This document shows, one piece after another, positions 49,951-58,163 of a stretch of DNA of 64,000 nt. How positions within the stretch are numbered: the first letter of the stretch is position 1; each line of letters opens with the position of its first letter. The DNA lies in the NCBI GenBank assembly GCA_964552395.1, contig CAZKGM010000006.1, forward strand, positions 1 to 64,000. The letters are read 5' to 3'. The translations under genes and the position numbers were made by a program. The DNA is from JAJDNH01 sp964552395. GTDB lineage: Bacteria > Acidobacteriota > Thermoanaerobaculia > Thermoanaerobaculales > Sulfomarinibacteraceae. The notes under the pieces were generated by a model. It was not told the origin of the DNA and ran no database searches. It saw nothing but the letters and a program-made list of their open reading frames with translations.

Positions 49951-51453
49951 ATGGGCAGTCGAATATTGCAGGCCGGCAGTTTTACGAGGTACGCTCTTGT
50001 CGCTGTTCTGGTGAGCCTCGTTTGTGTTGCTGCGGCAGACGCTCATGTCGTTCCGTCCAGCTTCGGGAACAGCGCCGACCACGCGTTCGAGGGTCGTCGC
50101 GTCGTTCACAGCATGGCGCCCAACGCGCCGCAGGCGAACGAGGTCAGGAACGTCAATACCGGCACGTTCTACAACTCGATCCAGGACGCGATCAACGACC
50201 CGACGACCCTCAACGGTCACACGCTCGAGGTCGTGGCTGACTTCGTTGAGGGTCAGGTCAACCTGTCCAAGAGCGTGACGTTGCGTGGCGCCACCGGCGC
50301 CGAGGTGGTCCGGGCCGGCGTTGACACCGGGACCTCCGGTGACAACCGGGGCTGGTTCCTGGTGCCGGCGGGCGTCAACGTAACCGTGCAGAACCTGAAC
50401 TTCGACGGCAACGGTCACAAGGTGCACCAGGGCTTCCGCGTCAGCGGTACCGCCACCTTCACCGGCTGCACCCTGAACGCGATCCAGTACGAGGCGACCG
50501 GGCCGCAGTATGCCGGTTACGCCATCGCTGCCTCCAACAATGTGACAGTCACCGGTTGCACGATCCAGGCGTTCGGGCGCGACGGCATCCTGCTCTTCGG
50601 TCCCGGCGTCACGAACGGCATCGTCCAGGACAGCACCTTCATCGGCCTTGGCGCCTTTCCCGGCCTCAACTACGGCATCGAGGTCGGCGGCGGCGCACAC
50701 GCGACGCTGACCAACAACCGGACGACCCTGAGCCAGGGCACGCTGACGGCCGAGGTACTTTCATCGGCAGGGATCGCGGTCTCAACCTACTTCGGAGCCG
50801 GAACGGCGGCCACCATCACCTCCAACAACACCTTTACCAACGGTATCGGCATCCAGATCGGGATCGGCGCCGGCTATCCGAACGACAGCTCCGTCGTCAA
50901 CGCGTCCTGCAACCGCATTTTCGGCAATGAGCTCGGCTTCGGCAGCACCTCGCCGACGGTGACCGCGGAGAACAACTGGTGGGGCTGCAACGCGGGTCCC
51001 AACGATGTCACGGCCCTGTGCGACACCATGGAAGGCACGCTGGATGCCGACCCGTGGCTGATCCTGAGCATCGCGGCCAACCCGAGCGTTCTCACGTCGG
51101 CCGATGTGTCACAGATCCTCTCCGACCTGACCCGCAACTCTGACGGCATGGACATCTCGGCATCGTGCCATGTGCCCGACGGCCTGCCCGTGGCCTACGC
51201 CAGCACCGGCGGTACGGTCGCCCCTCCAACCGGCACGACCTCGGCCGGGGAGTCCAACACGCAGTACACGGCGGGTCCCTCGTTCACCGGCGGTTCGGTT
51301 TCCGCAACGGTCGACAACCAGACGGTTACCACGAATCTCGGCACCGGCCCCCCGGGAGGTGCGGGGATCCCGTCGACGACGCCGCTCGGCGCCGCTCTCC
51401 TGTTGGCGCTGATCGTGCTCGCAGGCATCGAGCTTCTGCGCCGTCAGCAGTGA
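49951..51453 (+). CDS. Secreted parallel beta-helix protein with C-terminal sorting-like anchor
   Basis: 500 residues. A signal peptide (FTRYALVAVLVSLVCVAAADA) is followed by a right-handed parallel beta-helix (repeats such as VTVQNLNFDGNGH, ATFTGCTLNAIQY, NVTVTGCTIQAFGRDGILLF, ENNWWGCNAGP). A Thr/Gly-rich segment then leads to a tripartite end: a short IPSTTPLG motif, the helix AALLLALIVLAGIELL and RRQQ. This end resembles IPTL/PEP-CTERM sorting signals recognised by exosortase-like enzymes, or could be a plain membrane anchor. No catalytic residues of pectate lyase type stand out, so the role is unknown. GGAGGAGG lies ahead of the ATG. Confidence 0.75.
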   Translation: MGSRILQAGSFTRYALVAVLVSLVCVAAADAHVVPSSFGNSADHAFEGRRVVHSMAPNAPQANEVRNVNTGTFYNSIQDAINDPTTLNGHTLEVVADFVEGQVNLSKSVTLRGATGAEVVRAGVDTGTSGDNRGWFLVPAGVNVTVQNLNFDGNGHKVHQGFRVSGTATFTGCTLNAIQYEATGPQYAGYAIAASNNVTVTGCTIQAFGRDGILLFGPGVTNGIVQDSTFIGLGAFPGLNYGIEVGGGAHATLTNNRTTLSQGTLTAEVLSSAGIAVSTYFGAGTAATITSNNTFTNGIGIQIGIGAGYPNDSSVVNASCNRIFGNELGFGSTSPTVTAENNWWGCNAGPNDVTALCDTMEGTLDADPWLILSIAANPSVLTSADVSQILSDLTRNSDGMDISASCHVPDGLPVAYASTGGTVAPPTGTTSAGESNTQYTAGPSFTGGSVSATVDNQTVTTNLGTGPPGGAGIPSTTPLGAALLLALIVLAGIELLRRQQ

Positions 51454-51506
51454 CACCGGCCCGGCCGGCCACTGCCCGGCCGGAGCACGAGAACACAGCA
51501 TGATCG

Positions 51507-51534
51507 AGTACCGGGCGTCCAGGCGCCCGGTACT
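51507..51534 (+). terminator. Perfect hairpin after the beta-helix gene
   Basis: AGTACCGGGCG (51507-51517) and CGCCCGGTACT (51524-51534) form an 11-bp perfect stem with a 6-base loop. There is no T tract, so it is either a non-canonical terminator or a transcript-stabilising hairpin. It lies 54 bases after the stop codon. Confidence 0.5.
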
Positions 51535-51657
51535 GCGTGTCTGGGGAGCACATCGCCGAGATCGGCCCAGCGCAACTCCGACGGGCCGCCCCTGGATGGG
51601 GATCCACCCCGACCTTCCGTGATAATCTGGGCCCGACGACAGCACCGGAGGGAGTCC

Positions 51658-52071
51658 ATGCGCAGTCAGGTCAGGCTCGTGCGGTACTACCACACCACCG
51701 TCAAGGACCGTCCGGGAGAGGGATGTCGCATCCTCAAGGAGCTCGCCGACAACGGCGTCAACCTGCTCGCCTTCAGCGCCGTCCCGATCGGCCCGGGCAC
51801 CTCGCAGCTGATGCTGTTCCCGGAGGAGGATGATCTGCTGCTGCGTGCGGCCGAGGCAACCGGCATCTCGCTCGAAAACCCCCAGCACGCTTTCCTCATC
51901 CAGGGGGAGGACCATCTCGGAGCACTGGCGGCGGTCCACCACGCCTTTGCCGACGCCCATGTCAACATCTTCGCCTCCAACGGGGTCGCGGGCGGCTGTG
52001 GCGGGTACGGCTGCGTCATCTACGTCCGCCCCGAGGACGTCGAGGCGGCCGCTGCCGCGCTCGGAGTGTAG
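51658..52071 (+). CDS. ACT-domain-like small regulatory protein
   Basis: 137 residues with two alpha/beta ACT-like units: YYHTTVKDRPGEGCRILKEL-ADNGVNLLAFSAVP, and QGEDHLGALAAVHHAFADAHVNIFASNG followed by GGYGCVIYVRPEDVEAA. ACT domains bind amino acids or other small ligands; no catalytic domain is attached, so it may be a free sensor. GGAGGGA precedes the ATG closely, and GATAAT at 51621-51626 could be a -10 box. It is convergent with the NifS-SelD gene; the ~164 bases between hold nothing I recognise. Confidence 0.7.
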   Translation: MRSQVRLVRYYHTTVKDRPGEGCRILKELADNGVNLLAFSAVPIGPGTSQLMLFPEEDDLLLRAAEATGISLENPQHAFLIQGEDHLGALAAVHHAFADAHVNIFASNGVAGGCGGYGCVIYVRPEDVEAAAAALGV

Positions 52072-52235
52072 CCCGGATCATCCACTCGCGACCTACTGCG
52101 ACCGGCGATGCGCCAGCCATCGCCATGCTCTTCCCGTCCTCGCGGTTCAATCATCGCTCCGTGGTCATCGAGCTCCTCGGCCGCAACAACCGGGCTCCAA
52201 AGGACCGCCACGATCCACGCCGTAGCGGCGATCTC

Positions 52236-54458
52236 TCACAAGGGACGGTCCCGCGTCAGGACGCGGATGCCTCCCTCTCCGGTCCCTGTCACCCGACCGA
52301 TGACGGCGGCGCGGTGGTCGTTGCTGGCGAGCTTTGTCAGCAGCTCCCCTACCTCATTGCCGGGCAGCGCGGCCAGCAGGCCGCCGGAGGTCTGAGCATC
52401 GCACAACACAAGTCGATCGACCTCGGTCACCTCGGCGTCCCACCGACACCACCCACGGGCGTGCTCGAGGTTTGCCCGCGTCCCACCCGGAACCTCGCCA
52501 GCGGCAGCCAGGGCACGGGTGCCTTCCAGCACCGGAACCGATGCGGCGTACAGCTCCCCGTCGACATCCGAGGCGGACAGGAGCTCGTGCAGGTGGCCAA
52601 TCAGGCCGAAGCCGGTGACATCCGTGACCGCCCTCGGCGCCGCCTCGCGCAGTATCGTTGCGGCATCCCGGTTCAGCCGCCGCATCACCGAGCACGCGCT
52701 GGCCCACCCTGCGGCCGGTGCGCGGCCGTGCTTTGCCGCTGTCGCCCAGATACCGGTGCCGATTGGTTTCGTCAGGACGAGCAGGTCTCCGGGCCGTGCG
52801 CCCGCGTTGCGCCACAGGTCCTTCTCGTCGACCATCCCGGTGACGACCCAGCCGAACTTGGGCTCCGTATCATCGACGGTGTGCCCGCCGAGAACCGGGA
52901 TCCCGGCCTCTTCCGCAACCTCGAGCGCGCCGCCGAGAATCTCGCGTAGCACGTCCTTGCCGAGGACGGCGATCGGGAACCCTACGATATTGAGAGCGAA
53001 CAGCGGCTGCGCGCCCATGGCATAGATGTCGGACAGGGCGTTGGCCGCCGCGATGGCGCCAAAAAGTCGAGGCGAGTCGACAACCGGAGTGAAGAAGTCC
53101 AACGTCTGCACGAGGACGCCGCCGCCGTCGAGCCGCCATGCGCAGGCGTCGTCGCTGGTTTCTGCGCCGACAAGCACCTCCCGACGTGTGGATCGAGGGA
53201 GCTGTTTGAGCAGCGCCTCGAGCACCCCGGGCTCGAGCTTGCAAGCACACCCGAGCCCGTGTGTGAACCGGGTCAGCCTGACCTCCTCGCCGACACCTAC
53301 GGACGCGCCTGATCCACGGTCGCCGCGGAGGCCGCCAACCAGCTGTATGACTCGACGAGCGCCTTCCTCGATCTCGTCCTCGTTAGTGAACCGCCCAACC
53401 GAGAAGCGGACGGTCGCGAGGGACACCTCGGTTGGTACTCCCATGGCGGCCAGCACGTGCGAGGGTTCGACGACCTCGGCGTGGCACGCTGCCCCGGCGG
53501 ACGCCGCTACCTCTTCCTCCAGCCGGCTCAGCAGCAGGCCCGCATCCACCCCCGAGAAGGCCACGCTCAACGTATTGGGAAGCCGACGTTCGGGGTGCCC
53601 GTGAAACGCGAGATCGCCGAGCCCCTCGCGCAGTCGATCCTGCAGCCGGTCCCGCAGCGCGCGGAGCTTCGGCCCCTCCTGCTCCACCTCTCGTTTCGCG
53701 AGCTCGCATGCCGCGCCGAGCCCGACCTGCTCGAGCACGTTCTCGGTTCCGGCGCGCAGGCCCATCTCGTGACCGGCTCCTCGTATCAGGGGTTCGAGAC
53801 GAACGCCCTGACGGATGTACAGCGCGCCGATCCCCTTTGGACCATAGAGCTTGTGGCCGGCCACGGTGAGCAGGTCCACGCCGAGGCCCCGGACATCGAC
53901 CTCGATCTTGCCCACCGCCTGCGCAGCATCGCTGTGAACCAGCACGCCGTGGCGCCGGCAGAGGCCGGCGATCTCCGCCACCGGCTGGATGGTGCCGACC
54001 TCGTTGTTGGCGAGCATCACTGAGACGAGGACCGTTTCGGGTCGGATGGCATGCTCCACGTCGACAGGATCCACCTCCCCCCACCGGTTTACTCCGACCA
54101 CCGTAAGTGTGATCCTGCCCGCACGCTCCAAGGCCCGCACCACCTCGAGGATGGCGGGATGTTCCACCGCCGAGACCACGACGTGACCACCCCCGGCGGC
54201 CTCGACAGCACCGCGAATGGCCAGGTTATTCGACTCCGAACCGCCGGATGTGAAGACGACCTCCTCGGCCGCACAACCCAGGCATTGCGCCACCTGGGCA
54301 CGAGCACTTTCGACCGCCGCGCGCGCCTCGCGTCCGGGCCGGTGCAACGACGATGGGTTGCCGAAGAAGCCTGTGAGGTACGGTCTCATCGCCTCGGCGA
54401 CTCGAGGGTCCACCGGAGTCGTGGCGTTGTAGTCGAGGTAGATGAACCCCTGCTTCAC
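52236..54458 (-). CDS. selD: Cysteine desulfurase-selenophosphate synthetase fusion (NifS-SelD)
   Basis: About 740 residues joining two enzymes. Residues 1-~375 are a class V aminotransferase-type cysteine desulfurase: YLDYNATTPVD at the start, TSGGSESNNLAIRG, PLP-Lys203 in TVAGHKLYGPKG, and active Cys325 in AGAACHAE. Residues ~385-740 are selenide water dikinase: HGLGCACKLEPG with Cys404 and Lys407, DFFTPVVDSP, YAMGAQPLFALNIVGFP, GGHTVDD and TDVTGFGLIGHL. The desulfurase half could pull selenium from selenocysteine and hand selenide directly to the SelD half, giving selenophosphate for selenoproteins or modified tRNA. The SelD active residue is Cys, not selenocysteine. GTG 54458 with GGGGG upstream is preferred; ATG 54521 has no ribosome site. 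Confidence 0.9.
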   Translation of the reverse strand: MKQGFIYLDYNATTPVDPRVAEAMRPYLTGFFGNPSSLHRPGREARAAVESARAQVAQCLGCAAEEVVFTSGGSESNNLAIRGAVEAAGGGHVVVSAVEHPAILEVVRALERAGRITLTVVGVNRWGEVDPVDVEHAIRPETVLVSVMLANNEVGTIQPVAEIAGLCRRHGVLVHSDAAQAVGKIEVDVRGLGVDLLTVAGHKLYGPKGIGALYIRQGVRLEPLIRGAGHEMGLRAGTENVLEQVGLGAACELAKREVEQEGPKLRALRDRLQDRLREGLGDLAFHGHPERRLPNTLSVAFSGVDAGLLLSRLEEEVAASAGAACHAEVVEPSHVLAAMGVPTEVSLATVRFSVGRFTNEDEIEEGARRVIQLVGGLRGDRGSGASVGVGEEVRLTRFTHGLGCACKLEPGVLEALLKQLPRSTRREVLVGAETSDDACAWRLDGGGVLVQTLDFFTPVVDSPRLFGAIAAANALSDIYAMGAQPLFALNIVGFPIAVLGKDVLREILGGALEVAEEAGIPVLGGHTVDDTEPKFGWVVTGMVDEKDLWRNAGARPGDLLVLTKPIGTGIWATAAKHGRAPAAGWASACSVMRRLNRDAATILREAAPRAVTDVTGFGLIGHLHELLSASDVDGELYAASVPVLEGTRALAAAGEVPGGTRANLEHARGWCRWDAEVTEVDRLVLCDAQTSGGLLAALPGNEVGELLTKLASNDHRAAVIGRVTGTGEGGIRVLTRDRPL

Positions 54459-54595
54459 GGCGACACCCCCAGCTCGAAGCTCGTCGCGAGCATAGCAGGC
54501 ATGGCGGTTTGCCAACGTCATGGCAAGGCGCTACCATGCCCGCGCGCTGCCGCCTTCGGCCCGCGCTTCACAAACGCAAGACCAGGAGGTACCCG

Positions 54596-56227
54596 ATGGC
54601 GAACGGAATCGTACCTGTCCCAGCTCCCGCCAATGAACCAATCCGCGAGTACGGCCCCGGATCCATGGAAAAGGCCTCTCTAAAGGCAAAGATGCGGGAG
54701 ATGGTGTCACAGGAGATCGAGATCCCCCTCGTCATCGGTGGCAGAGAGGTCCGCAGCAACAGAACCGCACAGGCGGTCTGTCCCCACGACCACGGCCACG
54801 TTCTTGCCACCTACCACCAGGCCGGACCAGACGAGGTCGCGATGGCCGTCGAGGCCGCCCGCACGGCCTGGAACGAATGGTCAGAAATGGGATGGGAGGC
54901 TCGCGCGGCCGTCTTTCTGAAGGCCGCGGAGCTGCTGGCAGGGCCGTGGCGCGACACACTCAACGCAGCTTGCATGCTCAACCAGTCGAAGACAGCGTTC
55001 CAAGCCGAGATTGACTCGGCCTGCGAGCTGATCGACTTCTGGCGGTTCAACCCCACGTACATGCGGTTTCTGTTCGAGCAGCAGCCTCGGAGCGCGAAGG
55101 GGACCTGGAACTTCGTGGAGTACCGAGCCCTGGAGGGGTTCATCTTCGCGGTGACGCCGTTCAACTTCGCGTCCATCGCCGGCAACCTGCCTACCGCTCC
55201 CGCCATGATGGGGAACGTCACTCTGTGGAAGCCGGCCTCTTCAGCGGTCTTCACGGCGTATTACATCATGAGGTTGCTGCAGGCGGCCGGGTTGCCCGAC
55301 GGCGTGATCAACCTGATCCCGGGTCGCGGCAGCCAGGTGGGGGACCCTGTCCTGGCAAGCCCTGAGCTGGCTGGCATCCACTTCACTGGTTCGACAGCGA
55401 CCTTCCAGTCGATGTGGCAGACCATCGGCAGCAACATCCAGAGCTACAGGACCTACCCCAGGATCGTCGGGGAGACGGGCGGCAAGGACTTCGTGTTTGC
55501 TCATCCATCCGCCGACGCCTCGGCGCTGGCAACGGCGCTCGTGCGTGGTGCGTTTGAGTACCAGGGGCAGAAGTGCTCGGCGGCCTCTCGCGCCTACATC
55601 CCCGGATCCCTCTGGCCGGGAGTCAAGGAGCGGCTGCTGGCCCAGGTCTCCGAGATCAAGATGGGCTCGCCGCTCGACTTCAGGAACTTCATGAACGCCG
55701 TGATCGACCGTGCGGCCTACGACACCATCATGTCGTACATCGAGGTTGCGAGAGCATCCAACGAGGCCGACATCTTGTGCGGTGGCGAAGGCGACGTCAC
55801 AACGGGCTACTACATCCAGCCGACCGTCGTGCAGACCACGGACCCTCGCTTCGAGCTGATGAGGGAGGAGATCTTCGGACCGGTGTTGACCGTGTACGTC
55901 TATGACGATGCGAGCCTCGATGACACCCTCGAGCTGTGCGACACTACCAGCCCCTACGCCCTCACCGGGGCGATCTTCGCCGAGGACCGCAAGGCGATCG
56001 TGCACATGGCGGCTCGTCTGCGCCACGCCGCAGGTAACTTCTACGTCAACGACAAGCCCACTGGCGCGGTTGTCGCCCAACAGCCTTTCGGCGGCTCACG
56101 CGCCTCGGGAACGAACGATAAGGCCGGCTCGTACCTGAACCTCATCCGCTGGACCTCGCAGAGATCGATCAAAGAGACCTTCGTCCCGCCGACTCACTTC
56201 GCCTACCCGTTCATGGACGAGGAGTGA
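54596..56227 (+). CDS. pruA: 1-pyrroline-5-carboxylate dehydrogenase
   Basis: 543 residues, the eukaryote-like group 1 form of glutamate-semialdehyde dehydrogenase. PFNFASIAGNLPTAPAMMGN and VTLWKPASSAVF form the NAD-binding core, IVGETGGKDFVFAHPSAD has the catalytic Glu, and FEYQGQKCSAASRAYIP has the catalytic Cys. It oxidises glutamate semialdehyde to glutamate in proline breakdown. AGGAGG lies 6 bases before the ATG. No proline dehydrogenase gene is next to it. It fits with the peptide-degrading enzymes in the window, which would supply proline. Confidence 0.92.
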   Translation: MANGIVPVPAPANEPIREYGPGSMEKASLKAKMREMVSQEIEIPLVIGGREVRSNRTAQAVCPHDHGHVLATYHQAGPDEVAMAVEAARTAWNEWSEMGWEARAAVFLKAAELLAGPWRDTLNAACMLNQSKTAFQAEIDSACELIDFWRFNPTYMRFLFEQQPRSAKGTWNFVEYRALEGFIFAVTPFNFASIAGNLPTAPAMMGNVTLWKPASSAVFTAYYIMRLLQAAGLPDGVINLIPGRGSQVGDPVLASPELAGIHFTGSTATFQSMWQTIGSNIQSYRTYPRIVGETGGKDFVFAHPSADASALATALVRGAFEYQGQKCSAASRAYIPGSLWPGVKERLLAQVSEIKMGSPLDFRNFMNAVIDRAAYDTIMSYIEVARASNEADILCGGEGDVTTGYYIQPTVVQTTDPRFELMREEIFGPVLTVYVYDDASLDDTLELCDTTSPYALTGAIFAEDRKAIVHMAARLRHAAGNFYVNDKPTGAVVAQQPFGGSRASGTNDKAGSYLNLIRWTSQRSIKETFVPPTHFAYPFMDEE

Positions 56228-56299
56228 CACTGGACGCGGGGTCGGGGTCGATTCAGCCATCTCACGGTGGGCTGGCCGCTCTCGTTTGAAGCCCGCCCG

Positions 56300-56328
56300 T
56301 TGTCTCAGGCTGGCAGCTGTGCTAAGGT
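56300..56328 (+). promoter_or_regulatory. Possible promoter of the RRM gene
   Basis: TTGTCT at 56300-56305, a 17-base spacer and TAAGGT at 56323-56328 form a weak sigma-70-like pair about 135 bases upstream of the RRM start, which would give a long leader, as is common for RNA-binding and cold-responsive genes. Confidence 0.35.
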
Positions 56329-56462
56329 CCCGCCGGGCTTTCCGCGAGTGGCAAGTCCGGGTTCAATGACAGGAGCAACTGGTACGGGACACGCACCGAG
56401 GCTCCGGCATGGGGCCGGATTCGGGTCGTGAGCTCGAGGTTGCAGGACAGAGGAGAGAGTCT

Positions 56463-56756
56463 GTGGAGAAGAAGTTGTTTGTAGGAAACCTGCCGTACAA
56501 CATGACCGATGCCGAGCTGGAACAGACGTTCAGCGAGTACGGCACCGTTGAGAGTGCCGTGGTGATTCGTGATCGCGACACCGGCAGGTCCCGAGGCTTC
56601 GGGTTCGTCGAGATGGCCAGTGGTGACGAGGCCGAAGCTGCCCAACGTGCCCTCGACGGGTCATCGATTTCTGGCCGCCCCCTGCGGGTCAACGAGGCCC
56701 ATCCACGCGAGGCGCGCCCCAGCAGGTCGTCGTCCTCCTACGACGAGCGCTGGTAG
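56463..56756 (+). CDS. Single RRM RNA-binding protein
   Basis: 97 residues with one RNA-recognition motif. RNP2 is KLFVGNLPY at the start and RNP1 is SRGFGFVEM; TDAELEQTFSEYGTVESAVV matches helix 1 and strand 2. A short basic Ser/Arg-rich tail (REARPSRSSSSYDERW) follows. Bacterial RRM proteins of this kind bind single-stranded RNA, often in cold or stress adaptation. GTG start with AGGAG nearby; an upstream ATG (56409) is in frame but the domain begins at this GTG. Its own terminator follows, so it is monocistronic. Confidence 0.9.
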   Translation: MEKKLFVGNLPYNMTDAELEQTFSEYGTVESAVVIRDRDTGRSRGFGFVEMASGDEAEAAQRALDGSSISGRPLRVNEAHPREARPSRSSSSYDERW

Positions 56757-56780
56757 GAGAAGAAGCGAGCCGACAAGAAA

Positions 56781-56802
56781 GCCCCGCACATGCGGGGCTT
56801 TT
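56781..56802 (+). terminator. Rho-independent terminator of the RRM gene
   Basis: GCCCCGC (56781-56787), loop ACAT, GCGGGGC (56792-56798), then TTTT. A clear intrinsic terminator 25 bases after the RRM stop. The A residues before the stem also give a few T residues on the minus strand, so it may serve the convergent isomerase gene too. Confidence 0.85.
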
Positions 56803-56870
56803 GATTCTCCAAGCTCAGGCGCCGGAGCGTGTTCACCGCTCCCGGGACGTCCGCTCTTCAACTGTGCGAG

Positions 56871-57893
56871 TTACTTCTTGACGTCACTCGGCTTTGCCGG
56901 GGCACCCGGCGGCTGAACCTGCTCGATATGAGCGGACTTGCGGAGCTCGCTCAGGAGCTGATTGACCTGCTGGCCAACTTCCTTTTGAGTCAGGAAGTTC
57001 TGAATCGGGACCTTGACCTCCTCTAGTGGCTGAGTGTGGGGTGGCCGGTGCTCCTCTACCTTGATGACGTGGTAGCCGAACTGCGTTTCGACGACGGGTG
57101 AGATCTCGCCCGGCTTGAGGGCAAAAGCCGCATCGGCGAATGGCTTCACCATCTTCGTTCTGTCGAAAAAGCCCAGCTCCCCGCCGTTGGGCGCGCTCGG
57201 GCCTTCGGACAGCTGCTTCGCCAACGTCGCAAAGTCCTCACCGTTGAGTGCTCGCTTCCTTGCGGCCTCTGCCTTGGCTAGCACCAGCTTCTTCTGAGCG
57301 TCGGACGCGTCCTTGGGAACCTTGAACAGGATATGTCGGGCTCGTACCTCTTCCGGCTTCTTGAAGAAGGTCGGGTTGTCATCGTAGAACTTCTTCACCT
57401 GATCGGCAGTCACCTGTACCTTGGGTTTGATGTGCGACTCGATGAAGTCGTTGATCAGCTCCTGTTCACGAATTACCTGCTCGTAGCGCTGCAGGGTCGT
57501 GCCATTCTGTTTCAGAAGTGCAGCGAGCTTGTCTTGTCCTCCGGCACGCTGCTCGAGCCCTTGCAGTGTCTGCTCGACCCTCTTCTCGTTGACCTGGATC
57601 TTGTTGCGTCGCGCCTCCTGAATCAGGAGCTTCTGGTCCACCGCCCGGTCAGTCGCGAGCTTCATCGCCTGGTCTTCAGTCAGCTGATGGCCCCGCTGTC
57701 GTGCCTGCATCTGCGCGGATTGCATCCCAAGGTTGATATCCGACGAGTAGACCGGGTCCCCATTGACCTTGAGGACTACCGGATTGACATCTGCCGGCGC
57801 TGGAACGGCCGACGTCGTGGGCGCCTGAGCGCCGGACACTGATGTGAGCAGCAGGCCTGCCACCACGGCAGCGCCGGATAAACCTATTCTCAT
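56871..57893 (-). CDS. SurA/parvulin-type peptidyl-prolyl isomerase
   Basis: 340 residues. A signal peptide (MRIGLSGAAVVAGLLLTSVSGAQA) is followed by a SurA-N-like chaperone region (VLKVNGDPVYSSDINLGMQS, ATDRAVDQKLLIQEARRNK). The rotamase domain has VRARHILFKVPKDASD, LAKQLSEGPSAPNGGELGFF and FGYHVIKVEEHRPP, all parvulin marks. A C-terminal helical segment and Pro-rich end follow. It would assist folding of outer-membrane or secreted proteins in the periplasm. GGAGG sits ahead of ATG 57893; the longer upstream frame is spurious. It is divergent from the tricorn-like protease. Confidence 0.9.
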   Translation of the reverse strand: MRIGLSGAAVVAGLLLTSVSGAQAPTTSAVPAPADVNPVVLKVNGDPVYSSDINLGMQSAQMQARQRGHQLTEDQAMKLATDRAVDQKLLIQEARRNKIQVNEKRVEQTLQGLEQRAGGQDKLAALLKQNGTTLQRYEQVIREQELINDFIESHIKPKVQVTADQVKKFYDDNPTFFKKPEEVRARHILFKVPKDASDAQKKLVLAKAEAARKRALNGEDFATLAKQLSEGPSAPNGGELGFFDRTKMVKPFADAAFALKPGEISPVVETQFGYHVIKVEEHRPPHTQPLEEVKVPIQNFLTQKEVGQQVNQLLSELRKSAHIEQVQPPGAPAKPSDVKK

Positions 57894-58163
57894 TGGAGTA
57901 CCTCCGTTTTTTCTCTCGGAAGGAAGGGCTGAGCCGCAGGGCTGGCGGAGCGCGGGGGCGAGCGCTTCGTTCCTCGGGCCGGAAGAATACCAGGTTCCTG
58001 CTCTACCTGCACGTCGGTTCCGTCGGGCCGGAGCCAATCCGGACCCTGCCCGACATCCCCCCCCAAAAAGCGATGGTGGCCACGACGTCCCCCACCCGCC
58101 GGAGAACCCTGTGCCCGGACCACCGTATGATGGAGTACCCGTTCTCGGGCTAGGAGGTTGGCC

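Noticed and set aside
52120..52175. GGTTCAATC near the NifS-SelD gene, considered as a tRNA-Sec T-arm
   Set aside because: The flanking bases do not form the T stem, and no long variable arm or UCA anticodon arm was found.
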